Below are positions 7,220 through 16,116 of a stretch of 17,291 nt of DNA, piece after piece. Within the stretch, counting starts at the first letter, position 1. Every line of letters starts with the position of its first letter. The translations under genes and the position numbers were made by a program. Source of the stretch: Bacteroidota bacterium (GTDB taxonomy: Bacteria; Bacteroidota; Bacteroidia; Cytophagales; Cyclobacteriaceae); assembly GCA_023417955.1 (NCBI GenBank), contig JAEZDW010000361.1:1-17291 (forward strand). Reading direction: 5' to 3'. The notes under the pieces were generated by a model. That model searched no databases. It saw only the letters and a list, made by a program, of their open reading frames with translations, and had not been told where the DNA came from.

Positions 7220-10200
7220 ATGAAAAGGTTTTTTTTACTCGCGTTACTATTGCCTGCTTTATGGGGCTGCAAGAAGGGTGCAGATACTGCGCTGTTTAAA
7301 GTTCACACCGGAAACAACCTTGGTATTGACTTCCGAAATACAATCATCGCAAACGACTCGTTCAATGCGTTAAATTTTGAATATATCTACAATGGGAGTG
7401 GCATTGGTGTTGGTGACTTCAATAATGATGGCCATGAAGACTTGTTTTTCGGCGGAAATCAGGTTTCCAGTGAATTGTACCTCAACGAAGGCAATAATCA
7501 GTTCAAAAAAATAACCACGGAAGCACAAGTCGGAACCGATCGCTGGATCACCGGCGTAACCGTTATTGACATCAACAAAGACGGTTTATTGGATATTTAC
7601 CTTTCCGTTGGTGGTACGATTGAAGGCAAGCAACGCGAAAACCTGCTGTTCATTAATCAAGGCATACGAAACGGTATACCGGTATTTCAGGAGATGGCTG
7701 AAAGCTTTGGACTGAATGACAACAGCTACAGCACGATGGCAGCATTTTTCGATTATGACAAGGACGGCGATCCGGACATGTATCTGCTGAACAACTGGCT
7801 GGAAAAATTCAACCGGAACAATATTCGCCCCGTACGCGTGAATGGCGAAGCGGAAAGTACCGACAAACTCTATCGGAACAACGGTGACGGCACATTTACC
7901 GATGTGTCACGCGACGCAGGCATCCTAATTGAGGGCTATGGATTGGGGGTAAGCATCTGCGACATCAATAACGACTCATGGCCTGATGTGTATGTAGCTA
8001 ACGATTTTCTTTCCAGCGACATTTTCTGGATCAACCAGGGCGACGGTACATTCAAAAACCGTATCGGTGACTTCCTAAAACATCAAACGCATAATGCCAT
8101 GGGCGTCGACGTTGCCGACTTTAACAATGACGCATTGGCGGATATTGTAGTCGTTGACATGCTGCCGCAAGGACATGTACGCCAAAAACTTATGACGCCC
8201 GGGCAAAATTACGATCACTTTCACATGTCCCTGGACAAAGGGTACCAACCACAATACATGCGAAACACACTCCAGCTAAACCGTGGTCAGATTGATGATC
8301 AGGTTCTTTTTAGTGAGATTGCATTCCAGGCGGGGATCGCACAAACCGACTGGAGTTGGGCTCCCCTATTCGTGGATTTCAATAACGACGGCTGGAAAGA
8401 CATCTTCGTAGCAAACGGTTATCGGAAAGACGTCACAAATATTGATTTCGTCTTTTTTGGTTTGAAGAATCAAGGACCATTCGGAACCGCGAAGGCAAGG
8501 CGGGAAATTACCACACGGGAATTTGAAAAACTTGATGACGTAAAATTGTCAAACCATTTCTTCCTGAATACAGGTACCCTCGGATTCGAGGACAAGACGC
8601 AAGAATGGGATGCTGGTATCGAGACATTTTCCAACGGAGCCGTTTATGTCGATATCGATAACGATGGCGACATGGATCTCATAACAAACAACATTGACCA
8701 GGAAGTCATCGTATATGAAAACCTTACCAATTCAAAAAAGCCTGGTTCAGCAAATTTTGTTCAGGTTAAGTGTCTTGACACGGCGAGCTTTAATCAGAAA
8801 GTTTTCGTTTATGCCAATGGGTTGAAACAATTTCAGGAACTGACTCCCTACCGGGGATTTCAATCAACGGTAACCTCTGCTCTGCATTTTGGTATCGGTT
8901 CGTTGCAGAAGGTTGACTCAATTGTCATAGAATACCCAGACGGCGGGCATATCCGGATTGACGACGTAGCAGCAAATTCAATTGTCTCCTTCCACAAAGG
9001 AATGATTGCCGGCACCATGACAAACTCCAAAGCGATCAATTCGGGACTGAGGTTCGCACAGGTTGATCCGATGCGTTATACACACGTTCAACGTATCCCT
9101 TCCGACATCAAGGAAACGCGGACACTACTACACGATATTTCGCGGAATGGCCCATGTTTCGCCAAAGCAGATGTCAACGGTGATAATCTTGACGACATCT
9201 TCATCGGCGGTGAACCTGGTGTTCCTGCGACACTCTACATTCAAAATCAGGATGGAACTTTTGTCACGACACCCATTACTACTGACTCAACACGAAAAGA
9301 CGGTGGTGCCGTTTTCTTTGATGCAGACAACGACGGCGATCAGGATCTTTATCTTGCTGTCGGATCCGTGCCGGGCATGCATCATCTGCCTTCACACAAG
9401 CTTTATATTAATGATGGTCGCGGCAACTTCCATGAGTCTGATGGAATTCCAGAAATCAATACGCCATCAGTAAGCGTCACTGCTGCTGATTTCGATGGCG
9501 ATGGCCACGTCGACCTTTTCGTCGCCGGACGCGTCATGAACGGTCGCTACCCGATGCCCCCGCGCAGCTACCTGTTGAAGAATAACGGTGGTGTATTTAC
9601 TGATGTTACCGAAGCTGTGAACAAGGACCTGCTTTCACCGGGGATGATTACGTCTGCCATATGGACTGACGTAAACAACGATGGCAGGAAGGACTTAATG
9701 ATGGCTGGCGAATGGATGCCTTTGCGGGTATTCATCAATGATGGTGAGACACTTTCCGAAAAATCAAGTGCCTTCGGTCTTGATGCGACATGTGGCTGGT
9801 GGAATTGCCTTATGGAGGTCGATCTCAACAACGATGGTTATCCGGAAATTCTGGCTGGCAATTCAGGCGAAAATTCATTCTTTAAACCCACGCCAGAGCA
9901 TCCTGTATATATTACCGCTAAAGATTTCGATAAGAACGAGTCCGTAGACCCGATAATCTCGTATTACAATCCGGTTGAAGGGGATCGATTTATCGTGCAC
10001 AACCGTTTGGTTCTGATCGATCAGATTCCCGCTATGAAGAAACGTTTCGAAACGTTCACCGGCTACGCTACAACACCTTTTGCAAAAACTTTTACCCCCG
10101 GGGAACTTAAGGATGCATTTGAGTCTGGCGTGCAGTTACTTTCTTCAGTCGTGTTAATGAATCAGAATGGAAAGGAATTCAACATAAAAAAGCTCCCCGA

Positions 10201-10525
10201 AATTGTTCAGATTTCGTCAGTAAATGATTTCCACGCGGTAGATGTAAATGACGACGGATTTGCAGACATCATCGCAGGCGGAAATAATTACGCGCAGGAA
10301 ACCTTATTCGGGCGTTACGATGCGGGTATCGGAAACATTCTTGTAAATGACGGGAACGCAAACATGACACCGGGCGATCCGATCTCCGCAAGGCTCGTGC
10401 TCGATAAACACGTAACGAAGATCACATCGCTACGCACGGCAACAGGCACGCTGCTGGTAGTTGTGAACCACAACGGACCAATGCAGTTCTTTCGTGCAGT
10501 AAGTACATCAATGCTGAATATGTAG
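7220..10525 (+). CDS. VCBS/FG-GAP repeat lipoprotein with central ASPIC/UnbV domain
   Basis: The ATG at 7220 gives a lipoprotein signal ending LWGC (Cys17); an in-frame ATG at 7187 would only add 11 residues before it. The protein has 1101 residues. Seven DxDxDG-like calcium-binding repeats lie at about residues 64-487 (e.g. GDFNNDGHED, FDYDKDGDPD, VDIDNDGDMD). An ASPIC/UnbV domain follows at about 512-590 (ending IVIEYPDGG), then six more repeats at about 649-1018 (e.g. ADFDGDGHVD, VDLNNDGYPE). This implies two beta-propeller-like modules joined by the ASPIC domain, anchored to a membrane, possibly on the cell surface. Such proteins often sit beside SusC/SusD pairs in Cytophagales and Chitinophagales, but no reaction is established for them. 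No hydrolase motif is visible. It stands alone on the plus strand, between two minus-strand units. Glycan binding or adhesion is plausible but unproven. Confidence 0.9.
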   Translation: MKRFFLLALLLPALWGCKKGADTALFKVHTGNNLGIDFRNTIIANDSFNALNFEYIYNGSGIGVGDFNNDGHEDLFFGGNQVSSELYLNEGNNQFKKITTEAQVGTDRWITGVTVIDINKDGLLDIYLSVGGTIEGKQRENLLFINQGIRNGIPVFQEMAESFGLNDNSYSTMAAFFDYDKDGDPDMYLLNNWLEKFNRNNIRPVRVNGEAESTDKLYRNNGDGTFTDVSRDAGILIEGYGLGVSICDINNDSWPDVYVANDFLSSDIFWINQGDGTFKNRIGDFLKHQTHNAMGVDVADFNNDALADIVVVDMLPQGHVRQKLMTPGQNYDHFHMSLDKGYQPQYMRNTLQLNRGQIDDQVLFSEIAFQAGIAQTDWSWAPLFVDFNNDGWKDIFVANGYRKDVTNIDFVFFGLKNQGPFGTAKARREITTREFEKLDDVKLSNHFFLNTGTLGFEDKTQEWDAGIETFSNGAVYVDIDNDGDMDLITNNIDQEVIVYENLTNSKKPGSANFVQVKCLDTASFNQKVFVYANGLKQFQELTPYRGFQSTVTSALHFGIGSLQKVDSIVIEYPDGGHIRIDDVAANSIVSFHKGMIAGTMTNSKAINSGLRFAQVDPMRYTHVQRIPSDIKETRTLLHDISRNGPCFAKADVNGDNLDDIFIGGEPGVPATLYIQNQDGTFVTTPITTDSTRKDGGAVFFDADNDGDQDLYLAVGSVPGMHHLPSHKLYINDGRGNFHESDGIPEINTPSVSVTAADFDGDGHVDLFVAGRVMNGRYPMPPRSYLLKNNGGVFTDVTEAVNKDLLSPGMITSAIWTDVNNDGRKDLMMAGEWMPLRVFINDGETLSEKSSAFGLDATCGWWNCLMEVDLNNDGYPEILAGNSGENSFFKPTPEHPVYITAKDFDKNESVDPIISYYNPVEGDRFIVHNRLVLIDQIPAMKKRFETFTGYATTPFAKTFTPGELKDAFESGVQLLSSVVLMNQNGKEFNIKKLPEIVQISSVNDFHAVDVNDDGFADIIAGGNNYAQETLFGRYDAGIGNILVNDGNANMTPGDPISARLVLDKHVTKITSLRTATGTLLVVVNHNGPMQFFRAVSTSMLNM

Positions 10526-10605
10526 TTACTACATTTCCCCGCTCCCTTTGAAATTGCCAAAGGCAGGAATTGCGTGGTCGCGACTCCGGCAACGCAGACA
10601 GTTTC

Positions 10606-10638
10606 GAGGCCTGAAAAGTCCAGGTTTCAGGTTCCCTC
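10606..10638. repeat. Imperfect hairpin-forming inverted repeat downstream of the VCBS gene
   Basis: The arms CCTGAAA (10610-10616) and TTTCAGG (10625-10631) are perfect reverse complements around an 8-nt loop. An outer GAGG (10606-10609) pairs with CCTC (10635-10638) across a 3-nt bulge, giving an 11-bp stem. It starts 81 bp after the VCBS stop codon. No T-tract follows on either strand, so it may be a factor-dependent or transcript-stabilising 3' structure, or part of a dispersed intergenic repeat. The pairing is seen directly; the function is unknown. Confidence 0.45.
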
Positions 10639-10744
10639 CGCCACAAACACCTTGCAAAGTTGATGAAGGCAAAAAACCAGGTGATGTTTCTAACTTTCGA
10701 ATTGGCGGTCGGCCGCCGCAGAAGTGGGGGTTTTGACTGGGAAG

Positions 10745-10855
10745 CGTGGACAAAGACTGGACAATGACTAGACAGAGAGTGGACAAAGACTGGACAATGA
10801 CTGGACAATGACTGGACAATGACTGGACAGAGACTGGACAATGACTTGGACAATG
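10745..10855. repeat. Minisatellite: about ten copies of an 11-bp unit
   Basis: Ten tandem units with consensus ACTGGACAATG run without interruption. Five units match the consensus exactly (10756, 10789, 10800, 10811 and 10833). The others vary mostly in the last three bases (AAG, GAG or ATG), and the last unit carries one extra T. A degenerate unit flanks each side. Because 11 is not a multiple of three, any protein reading would cycle through three frames; an open frame on the minus strand is a by-product. The array lies in non-coding sequence between convergent genes. Confidence 0.9.
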
Positions 10856-11185
10856 ACCGGAGAATTCAGGTTAGTCGGATCCAGAAAAACCTTTACCGTT
10901 TCAGTTAATTCTAACGGGACTGAGCGTGCTGTCGGACATCGTAGGTCGTGTTTCTCCTTTCACCTCTTATTGTTGCGGTGAAAAGCCGACTACGGGTCAG
11001 AAAACGTGACTAAATTGAGACCACCAGACTGCCAAATCGCAACGAAGGCGCGGAATATGAGTAATATTAGCTTTGAAATTCGATTCTCGAAGATTGCAGC
11101 TGGATCCAAGCGCCTCTCACGTAGCACTAGCCCGCCAGTACCGCCAGTAGCCTCCGCCTTACCATCACACAATACGGATTCACAA

Positions 11186-11218
11186 AAATAAAAAGGGCTG
11201 CCCGCAAAGACAGCCCTT
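11186..11218 (-). terminator. Rho-independent terminator of the susC-susD unit
   Basis: On the minus strand an 8-bp perfect stem (AAGGGCTG at 11211-11218, CAGCCCTT at 11193-11200) closes a 10-nt loop and is followed by a T-rich run (TTTATTTTT). It begins 20 bp after the SusD stop codon, the expected place for an intrinsic terminator. The opposite strand also has A-rich flanks, but the T-tract is best on the minus strand. Confidence 0.85.
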
Positions 11219-11238
11219 AAAAAATTCCTCTAATAATT

Positions 11239-12828
11239 TTAGTTATAGTTTGGATCTACCAGGTTCGGATTCAAATCGCGCTCACGTAGCGGAATTGGTT
11301 TCACCAGGTGGCGTTCCTGCCAGTTCGAATTGGCCGGTCCACGACCGAAGTCGATGTCTGTTGCAATATTGATGAGACCAGCTTTATGCCAGCGAACGAG
11401 ATCGTAATAGCGCCACCCTTCAAATGCGAGCTCGATACGCCGTTCGTGCATGAGGAACTCAAACATTTCGTCTGCAGAAACAGCATCGGATCTTGGTACA
11501 AGAATCGTTTCACCTGGATCAGCGCGATGTCTCACTTCATTTATCAGCGCTGCTGCTCCTTCGACATCGTTGTTTCCAAGGAGCTTCGCTTCTGCAAGCA
11601 TCAGAAGTACATCGGCATACCGCAATAACCGGTCATTGTTCGTATCTGAAATCGGCGGGAAGATAATAGGCGTTCCGATAACATATTTCGAAGGCGTTGA
11701 TCCCGTGACAGACCATTCCGCATCATAGGTAAGACCTTCAATGTAATCGTCACCTTCAAGATAGAATATGTACGGACGACGCGGATCATCCGGTTCGATT
11801 GCAGCCATCAACGAAGGTGATGTCACTGCTTCACCCAACGAAGCGTCTTCCGGACGGAACGCACAAACTCCGGTTGGGCCACATGAAGCACGCAAAAACG
11901 CAACGCGTCCGGACATCACACTACCCACATCCTGATTCTCCGGCGTTCCGAAGTCGTTGGCGAGCCATTGGTTGTTATTACCAGAGCCTTCACTTTCAAT
12001 TTGAACCTCGAAAATCGATTCACTATTATTTTCGTGATCGATGTGAAAATTATCGCCATAATTATCGACGAGCGAATACTGGTTGCTCGATACGACTTCC
12101 TGAAGGTTTGCAATTGCCTGGTCGTAATCGGCCGGAGTATTCGTGAGCTGAGCCTTGTGCAGGTAGACCTTACCCAGCAGCGTCGTGGCGGCACCCCATG
12201 TGATTCGTCCAACGTTCGCCTCATCATAAGAAAGCGGCAGGCTGGCTTTTGCATCAGTGAGGTCGCTGATAATCAGATTCCATATCTCACCGGGTTGCGA
12301 ATTCGAGACCATTGTCTCCTCGAAGCTCTTTATCGCCTGAGCAATAACAGGTGGATTTTCCCAGTTCAAAGCAAGCACAAAATGCCAGTACGCACGGATA
12401 AATTTCGCTTCGCCTTCATATCTCGCCTTGTTGGCTTCATTTGTAAACCCATTGGCTTCGGGAAGCCTGTCGAGAATAACATTCGCACGCTGGATACCTT
12501 TATAGGCTTCACCCCATAAGTATGAAAAATGATCATTGGTATTTGTCCAGTCGAAATCCTCTACCTGATTCGAACCATTGTTCGCAGGAAGCATGTCATC
12601 GTCCTGCATGAGAACGAGTCCCATTTTACCCCAGCCGGCGTACGCCTCCCAATACATATTGAGGAATGTATTGTAAGCCGAAAGCGTCGCTGCATCAAAA
12701 TCTCTTTCGTTTTGATAAAACGTATCTTCAGTCAACTCACCGAGTGGTGCGAGGTCGAGCTGCTTTTCACACTCTGTGAACGCAAGCAGACAAACAAGCA
12801 GTAGAACTGATATTTTAATTTTTTTCAT
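11239..12828 (-). CDS. SusD-like outer-membrane nutrient-binding lipoprotein (RagB/SusD family)
   Basis: The ATG at 12828 gives 529 residues; a TTG three codons upstream is in frame but less likely. SusD proteins sit on the cell surface as lids on their SusC partners and capture oligosaccharides. The signal peptide (MKKIKISVLLLVCLLAFTEC) places the likely lipid-bearing Cys at residue 20, followed by EKQLDL as in many SusD proteins. However, Glu occupies the -1 position where Gly, Ala or Ser is normal. An N-terminal SusD-like region (FYQNERDFDAA) leads to the conserved C-terminal half: RYADVLLMLAEAK, then INEVRHRAD, then HERRIELAFEGWRYYDLVRW, ending in PLRERDLNPNL. Length and ending are typical for the family. 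The gene starts 9 bp after the SusC stop, so the two are co-transcribed, and a terminator lies 20 bp after its stop codon. The ligand cannot be told from sequence. Confidence 0.95.
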   Translation of the reverse strand: MKKIKISVLLLVCLLAFTECEKQLDLAPLGELTEDTFYQNERDFDAATLSAYNTFLNMYWEAYAGWGKMGLVLMQDDDMLPANNGSNQVEDFDWTNTNDHFSYLWGEAYKGIQRANVILDRLPEANGFTNEANKARYEGEAKFIRAYWHFVLALNWENPPVIAQAIKSFEETMVSNSQPGEIWNLIISDLTDAKASLPLSYDEANVGRITWGAATTLLGKVYLHKAQLTNTPADYDQAIANLQEVVSSNQYSLVDNYGDNFHIDHENNSESIFEVQIESEGSGNNNQWLANDFGTPENQDVGSVMSGRVAFLRASCGPTGVCAFRPEDASLGEAVTSPSLMAAIEPDDPRRPYIFYLEGDDYIEGLTYDAEWSVTGSTPSKYVIGTPIIFPPISDTNNDRLLRYADVLLMLAEAKLLGNNDVEGAAALINEVRHRADPGETILVPRSDAVSADEMFEFLMHERRIELAFEGWRYYDLVRWHKAGLINIATDIDFGRGPANSNWQERHLVKPIPLRERDLNPNLVDPNYN

Positions 12829-12837
12829 AGTTGTCAA

Positions 12838-15800
12838 TTAGAAAGAAAGCTGAATTCCACCCATTATTGTCCTCGGTTGCGGCATATTACCTCTGTCGGT
12901 TCCCGCAGAAGTCTGGGCCGTATTTGCACCGTAGGTCATGACCTCCGGATCAAGACCACTATAGTTGGTGATCGTGAACAGGTTTGACGCGGAGAAATAA
13001 ACGCGCAGGCTGTTAAACACTCTGGTGTCACCAAAGACTGTATTCGGAACTGTGTATCCGATTTGGAGGTTCCTGAAGCGGAAGAAGCCTGCATCTTCAA
13101 CCCAACGATCGGAGAAACGGTTGTTCTGATGAGGATCGCTTGCGATTGCACGCGGCATTGAATTGCTTGTTCCTTCACCGGTCCAACGCTCCTGTGTTAC
13201 TGTCAGCGTATTCCTGCCACCTCCACTTAAAGACGAGTTGTTTCTTTTAAACTCGTTATAGACCTGAACGCCACCTACTCCCTGGAACAACATCGACAAG
13301 TCGAAGTTTTTCCACCTGGCATTGATAGTCAATCCATAGAAGAAATCCGGAATTGTCTTGCCAAGGTAAGTACGATCAGCTGGTGTTATTCTGCCGTCGG
13401 GTTCTCCGGAGAACAACTGCCCGGCAGGCGCATCTCCTGGCGCAGGACCATTGTTATCAACAAAGATCACGTCACCGGGACGAGGCCTGTTATTATCTGT
13501 AGTACCCGCAACTTCATCGGGAGGTGCTGCTGCAGCGTCAGCCGGTGTCTGGTAAATTCCCGCAGTCTGGTATCCATAGAAATAACCAATGGGATATCCG
13601 ACAGCAGTCCTGTAGTCACCGGAAGCAAACTCCTCGTAACCTGGCGCAAGTGCAGTCAGTTCATTCTTAACGGTTGTGATATTGGCTGCAACATCAAATT
13701 GAATACCGTTGGTTATGGTCGTCTTATAACCAAGTTCAAACTCAAAGCCACTATTCAATACGTTACCTGCGTTAACGGCCAGGTTTACGTTTGAATTCGG
13801 CCCCCATATGTTTGCGAATCCACCGGTGAAGGGAATAGGCAGTTCATAGAGGAAGTCTTTCGTATTTCTTCTGTAATACGTTGCAAGCAATGAAACCTTA
13901 TCTCCGAACAACGAAACATCAAATCCGAAGTCCATCGATTCCACTGTTTCCCATCCAAGATCCTTGTTAGGCAATCGCAATTGTGTCGGCGCCTGTCGGT
14001 TCGATCCTCCGAGTGCGTAGTCAGGCGTAGCAGATACGCGACTAATGTGACCATATTGTGCGGTGTTGGCATTGCCAAGCTGCCCCCAGCTGGCGCGGAT
14101 CTTGAGATCACTGATAAATCCAGTGGCTGCCATAAAGTCTTCCTGTGAAATCCGCCATGCTGCAGAGAACGAAGGAAATGTTCCCCAGCGATTTTCCGGC
14201 GCAAAGTGAGCCGTGCCGTCTCTTCTCACTGTTGCTGTTAAGAGATACTTTTGCTTGAAGTCATAACTGATCCTTCCAACAAATCCGACATAAGCATCCT
14301 GGCCAACACCAGAACCGACCTGGTACTGACCGCGCTGGTTGCGAACTGACATGTAGAAATTAGGATTATCACTGATAAAGTCAGTTCCGCCAAGAGCCAT
14401 GTTATTGCTTCTTATACGCTGGTATTCGATACCAACAAGTGCATTAATCGAATTGTCATTAAATGTATCGTGGAAATTCAGCGTGTTCGTGTATACCTGC
14501 GTATTGGCATATACGCGTGAATCATCGTACTCGTTAACCTCGCGTGACAACCCGACTTCCTCGGAAGAGTATGCCGGCCTCCATTGTGTATTGAGGCCGA
14601 CCCTCATATCAAGAGAAGCCGCTGAGCGGAACGTAAGATTCTTAAAGAGATCGAACTCGGCGTGTACACCGCCAAGAATACGTGTGAGCTGATCAGAGTT
14701 TCTTACAATCTCATTAATACCAAATTGGTTCGCGATGCTCATACCACCACGGAGGTGATTGCCATGGAACCCATAGCGGTTATTTGGAATGGAGTTGTCC
14801 GTGTCGTAAATCTGAAAGAACGGTGGCAGAGATGCGGTATTCAAAAGAAAGCCGTCTCCTCCACCGTTCATACCCCTTAGCACATTTTGTTGTGAAAGGG
14901 TTATTGTATTACCAAACCGAAACTTCTTACCTACTTTATAATCACCGTTTGCACGGAAGCTGAAACGTTCGAGATCCCAGTTGCGGACAGTAGCCTCCTG
15001 TTTGAAATAACCTGCAGAAACGAAGTAGTTCGCGTTTTCATTTCCGCCTGATACAGCGAGGTTGTGGTTTTGAATGGCTGCGTTCTTGTTAAGCAGCGGA
15101 GTCTGCCAGTCAGTATTTACATCAAGGTACTGGCTCCCCGGAAGGAAGTCGGGATGCAGAACCTGATACCCGTCATCGCCGGGGTTAAGACCGAGTTGTG
15201 CGTTTCTGGCGTCAACGGCTTCCCTTGCAAGGGCGACATACTCATCCGTATTGTTCCACTCATAAAACTTTGGAAAGTTTTGAACACCATAATAGCTGTC
15301 AATCGTGACGCGTGGTACACCCAGCTTACCCCGTTTGGTGGTAATGAGTACAACACCATTTGCTGCGCGTACTCCATAGACAGCAGCAGCCGATGCATCT
15401 TTAAGTACTGACATCGATTCTATGTCTGCAGGATTAATACTTGCCAGAGGGTTCGTGCGTGAATCACCACCAGTACCAACAGGCACGCCGTCGATTACAA
15501 AAAGAGGTTGTGTATCACCTACGGTTCCGACACCGCGTATGCGGATAGCAACAGGTGCTCCGGGTGTGCCGTCAACGCTTGTTACCTGAACTCCGGACAC
15601 CCTTCCCTGGATAGCAGCATCCGGACTTGCGACAGGTACCTTTGTAATATCCGAGGCACTTACGGTTCCAATAGATTCCGTCATTAATGCCCGACTCTTT
15701 TCGCCATAACCAATCACGACAACTTCCTGCAGTGACTGAATACTAACACTCATGGAAAGATCGATTGTGGTTCGTTCTCCGACATTGACTTCCTGAGCTT

Positions 15801-16029
15801 CATAACCAATGAATGAAAACACGAGCACGTCAGTTGAATTGACGCTTAGGCTATACCTTCCTTCGGTATCTGTCGCCGTTCCGCTAGACGTTCCTTTTAC
15901 GACGACGGATACGCCCGGCAGTGGCATTCCATCCGACGCGTCGGTCACTCGACCAGCAACTGTCCGTTGCTGTGCGTGCAAACTCAGCAGCATGCAAGCG
16001 CAACAAAAGGTGAGTAAAATTCTTTTCAT
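12838..16029 (-). CDS. SusC-like TonB-dependent outer-membrane transporter (SusC/RagA family)
   Basis: The ATG at 16029 gives a clean signal peptide (MKRILLTFCCACMLLSLHAQ) and 1063 residues; the in-frame ATG 17 codons upstream would bury it. A CarboxypepD_reg-like domain spans about 22-95 (VAGRVTDASDGMPLPGVSV). The TonB-box-like EVVVIGYG is at 102-109, and the plug domain is at about 112-240, with IRIRGVGTVGDTQPLFVIDG and LKDASAAAVYGVRAANG, both hallmark SusC segments. The rest is a 22-strand type barrel ending in GGIQLSF, a usual C-terminus with a terminal Phe. It imports oligosaccharides into the periplasm using TonB energy, together with the SusD partner encoded 9 bp downstream. It has no N-terminal STN domain, so signalling through an anti-sigma factor is not expected. 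Regulation probably runs through the divergently encoded GntR-type protein and the palindromes upstream. Confidence 0.96.
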   Translation of the reverse strand: MKRILLTFCCACMLLSLHAQQRTVAGRVTDASDGMPLPGVSVVVKGTSSGTATDTEGRYSLSVNSTDVLVFSFIGYEAQEVNVGERTTIDLSMSVSIQSLQEVVVIGYGEKSRALMTESIGTVSASDITKVPVASPDAAIQGRVSGVQVTSVDGTPGAPVAIRIRGVGTVGDTQPLFVIDGVPVGTGGDSRTNPLASINPADIESMSVLKDASAAAVYGVRAANGVVLITTKRGKLGVPRVTIDSYYGVQNFPKFYEWNNTDEYVALAREAVDARNAQLGLNPGDDGYQVLHPDFLPGSQYLDVNTDWQTPLLNKNAAIQNHNLAVSGGNENANYFVSAGYFKQEATVRNWDLERFSFRANGDYKVGKKFRFGNTITLSQQNVLRGMNGGGDGFLLNTASLPPFFQIYDTDNSIPNNRYGFHGNHLRGGMSIANQFGINEIVRNSDQLTRILGGVHAEFDLFKNLTFRSAASLDMRVGLNTQWRPAYSSEEVGLSREVNEYDDSRVYANTQVYTNTLNFHDTFNDNSINALVGIEYQRIRSNNMALGGTDFISDNPNFYMSVRNQRGQYQVGSGVGQDAYVGFVGRISYDFKQKYLLTATVRRDGTAHFAPENRWGTFPSFSAAWRISQEDFMAATGFISDLKIRASWGQLGNANTAQYGHISRVSATPDYALGGSNRQAPTQLRLPNKDLGWETVESMDFGFDVSLFGDKVSLLATYYRRNTKDFLYELPIPFTGGFANIWGPNSNVNLAVNAGNVLNSGFEFELGYKTTITNGIQFDVAANITTVKNELTALAPGYEEFASGDYRTAVGYPIGYFYGYQTAGIYQTPADAAAAPPDEVAGTTDNNRPRPGDVIFVDNNGPAPGDAPAGQLFSGEPDGRITPADRTYLGKTIPDFFYGLTINARWKNFDLSMLFQGVGGVQVYNEFKRNNSSLSGGGRNTLTVTQERWTGEGTSNSMPRAIASDPHQNNRFSDRWVEDAGFFRFRNLQIGYTVPNTVFGDTRVFNSLRVYFSASNLFTITNYSGLDPEVMTYGANTAQTSAGTDRGNMPQPRTIMGGIQLSF

Positions 16030-16096
16030 AAAGTCTGAAATGGATTTGGGTTTTGTTAAATCGTACACCAAACTCCTCATTTACGTCGTCCCCTAC

Positions 16097-16114
16097 ATCC
16101 TGCACTGACCTGCA
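16097..16114. promoter_or_regulatory. Candidate operator: ATCCTGCA-N4-CCTGCA, copy 2
   Basis: Two CCTGCA words lie 10 bp apart, about one helical turn. The segment 16097-16112 matches the motif at 7134-7149 at all 12 defined positions with the same 4-bp gap. It lies 68-85 bp upstream of the susC ATG. On the minus strand it reads TGCAGG-N4-TGCAGGAT. It is a plausible binding site for a factor shared by the susCD and sulfatase-rhamnosidase units. The similarity is seen; binding is inferred. Confidence 0.42.
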
Positions 16115-16116
16115 TC

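Larger units (their letters stand above)
10526..11238. other. Gene-free stretch between the VCBS gene and the susD gene
   Basis: These 713 bases separate convergent genes. They hold a strong inverted repeat (10606-10638), an 11-bp tandem repeat array (10745-10855) and the susD-side terminator (11186-11218). Short open frames occur on both strands, but none has a recognisable domain, signal peptide or sensible start. The part from 10866 to 11185 shows nothing I can name; it could be decayed sequence. Base composition is not strikingly different from its surroundings. Confidence 0.6.

Noticed and set aside
10548..10736. Plus-strand 62-codon open frame after the VCBS gene
   Set aside because: No domain, signal or conserved start is visible, and the same DNA is open on the other strand; it looks like a non-coding element.
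10422..10853. Minus-strand open frame of 143 codons across the minisatellite
   Set aside because: It overlaps the 3' end of the VCBS gene, begins inside the tandem repeat and encodes only repeat-derived SLSSHCPV-like sequence followed by unstructured residues.
10745..10855. Tandem repeat considered as a CRISPR array
   Set aside because: The units are 11 bp and contiguous, with no unique spacers and no cas genes nearby.
10990..11191. Small open frames of about 60 codons on both strands before the susD terminator
   Set aside because: Both strands are open over the same bases, there is no recognisable product, and one runs into the terminator.
16030..16080. Upstream ATG at 16080 as the start of SusC
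   Set aside because: It would place 17 charged and polar residues before a perfect signal peptide; the ATG at 16029 is better.
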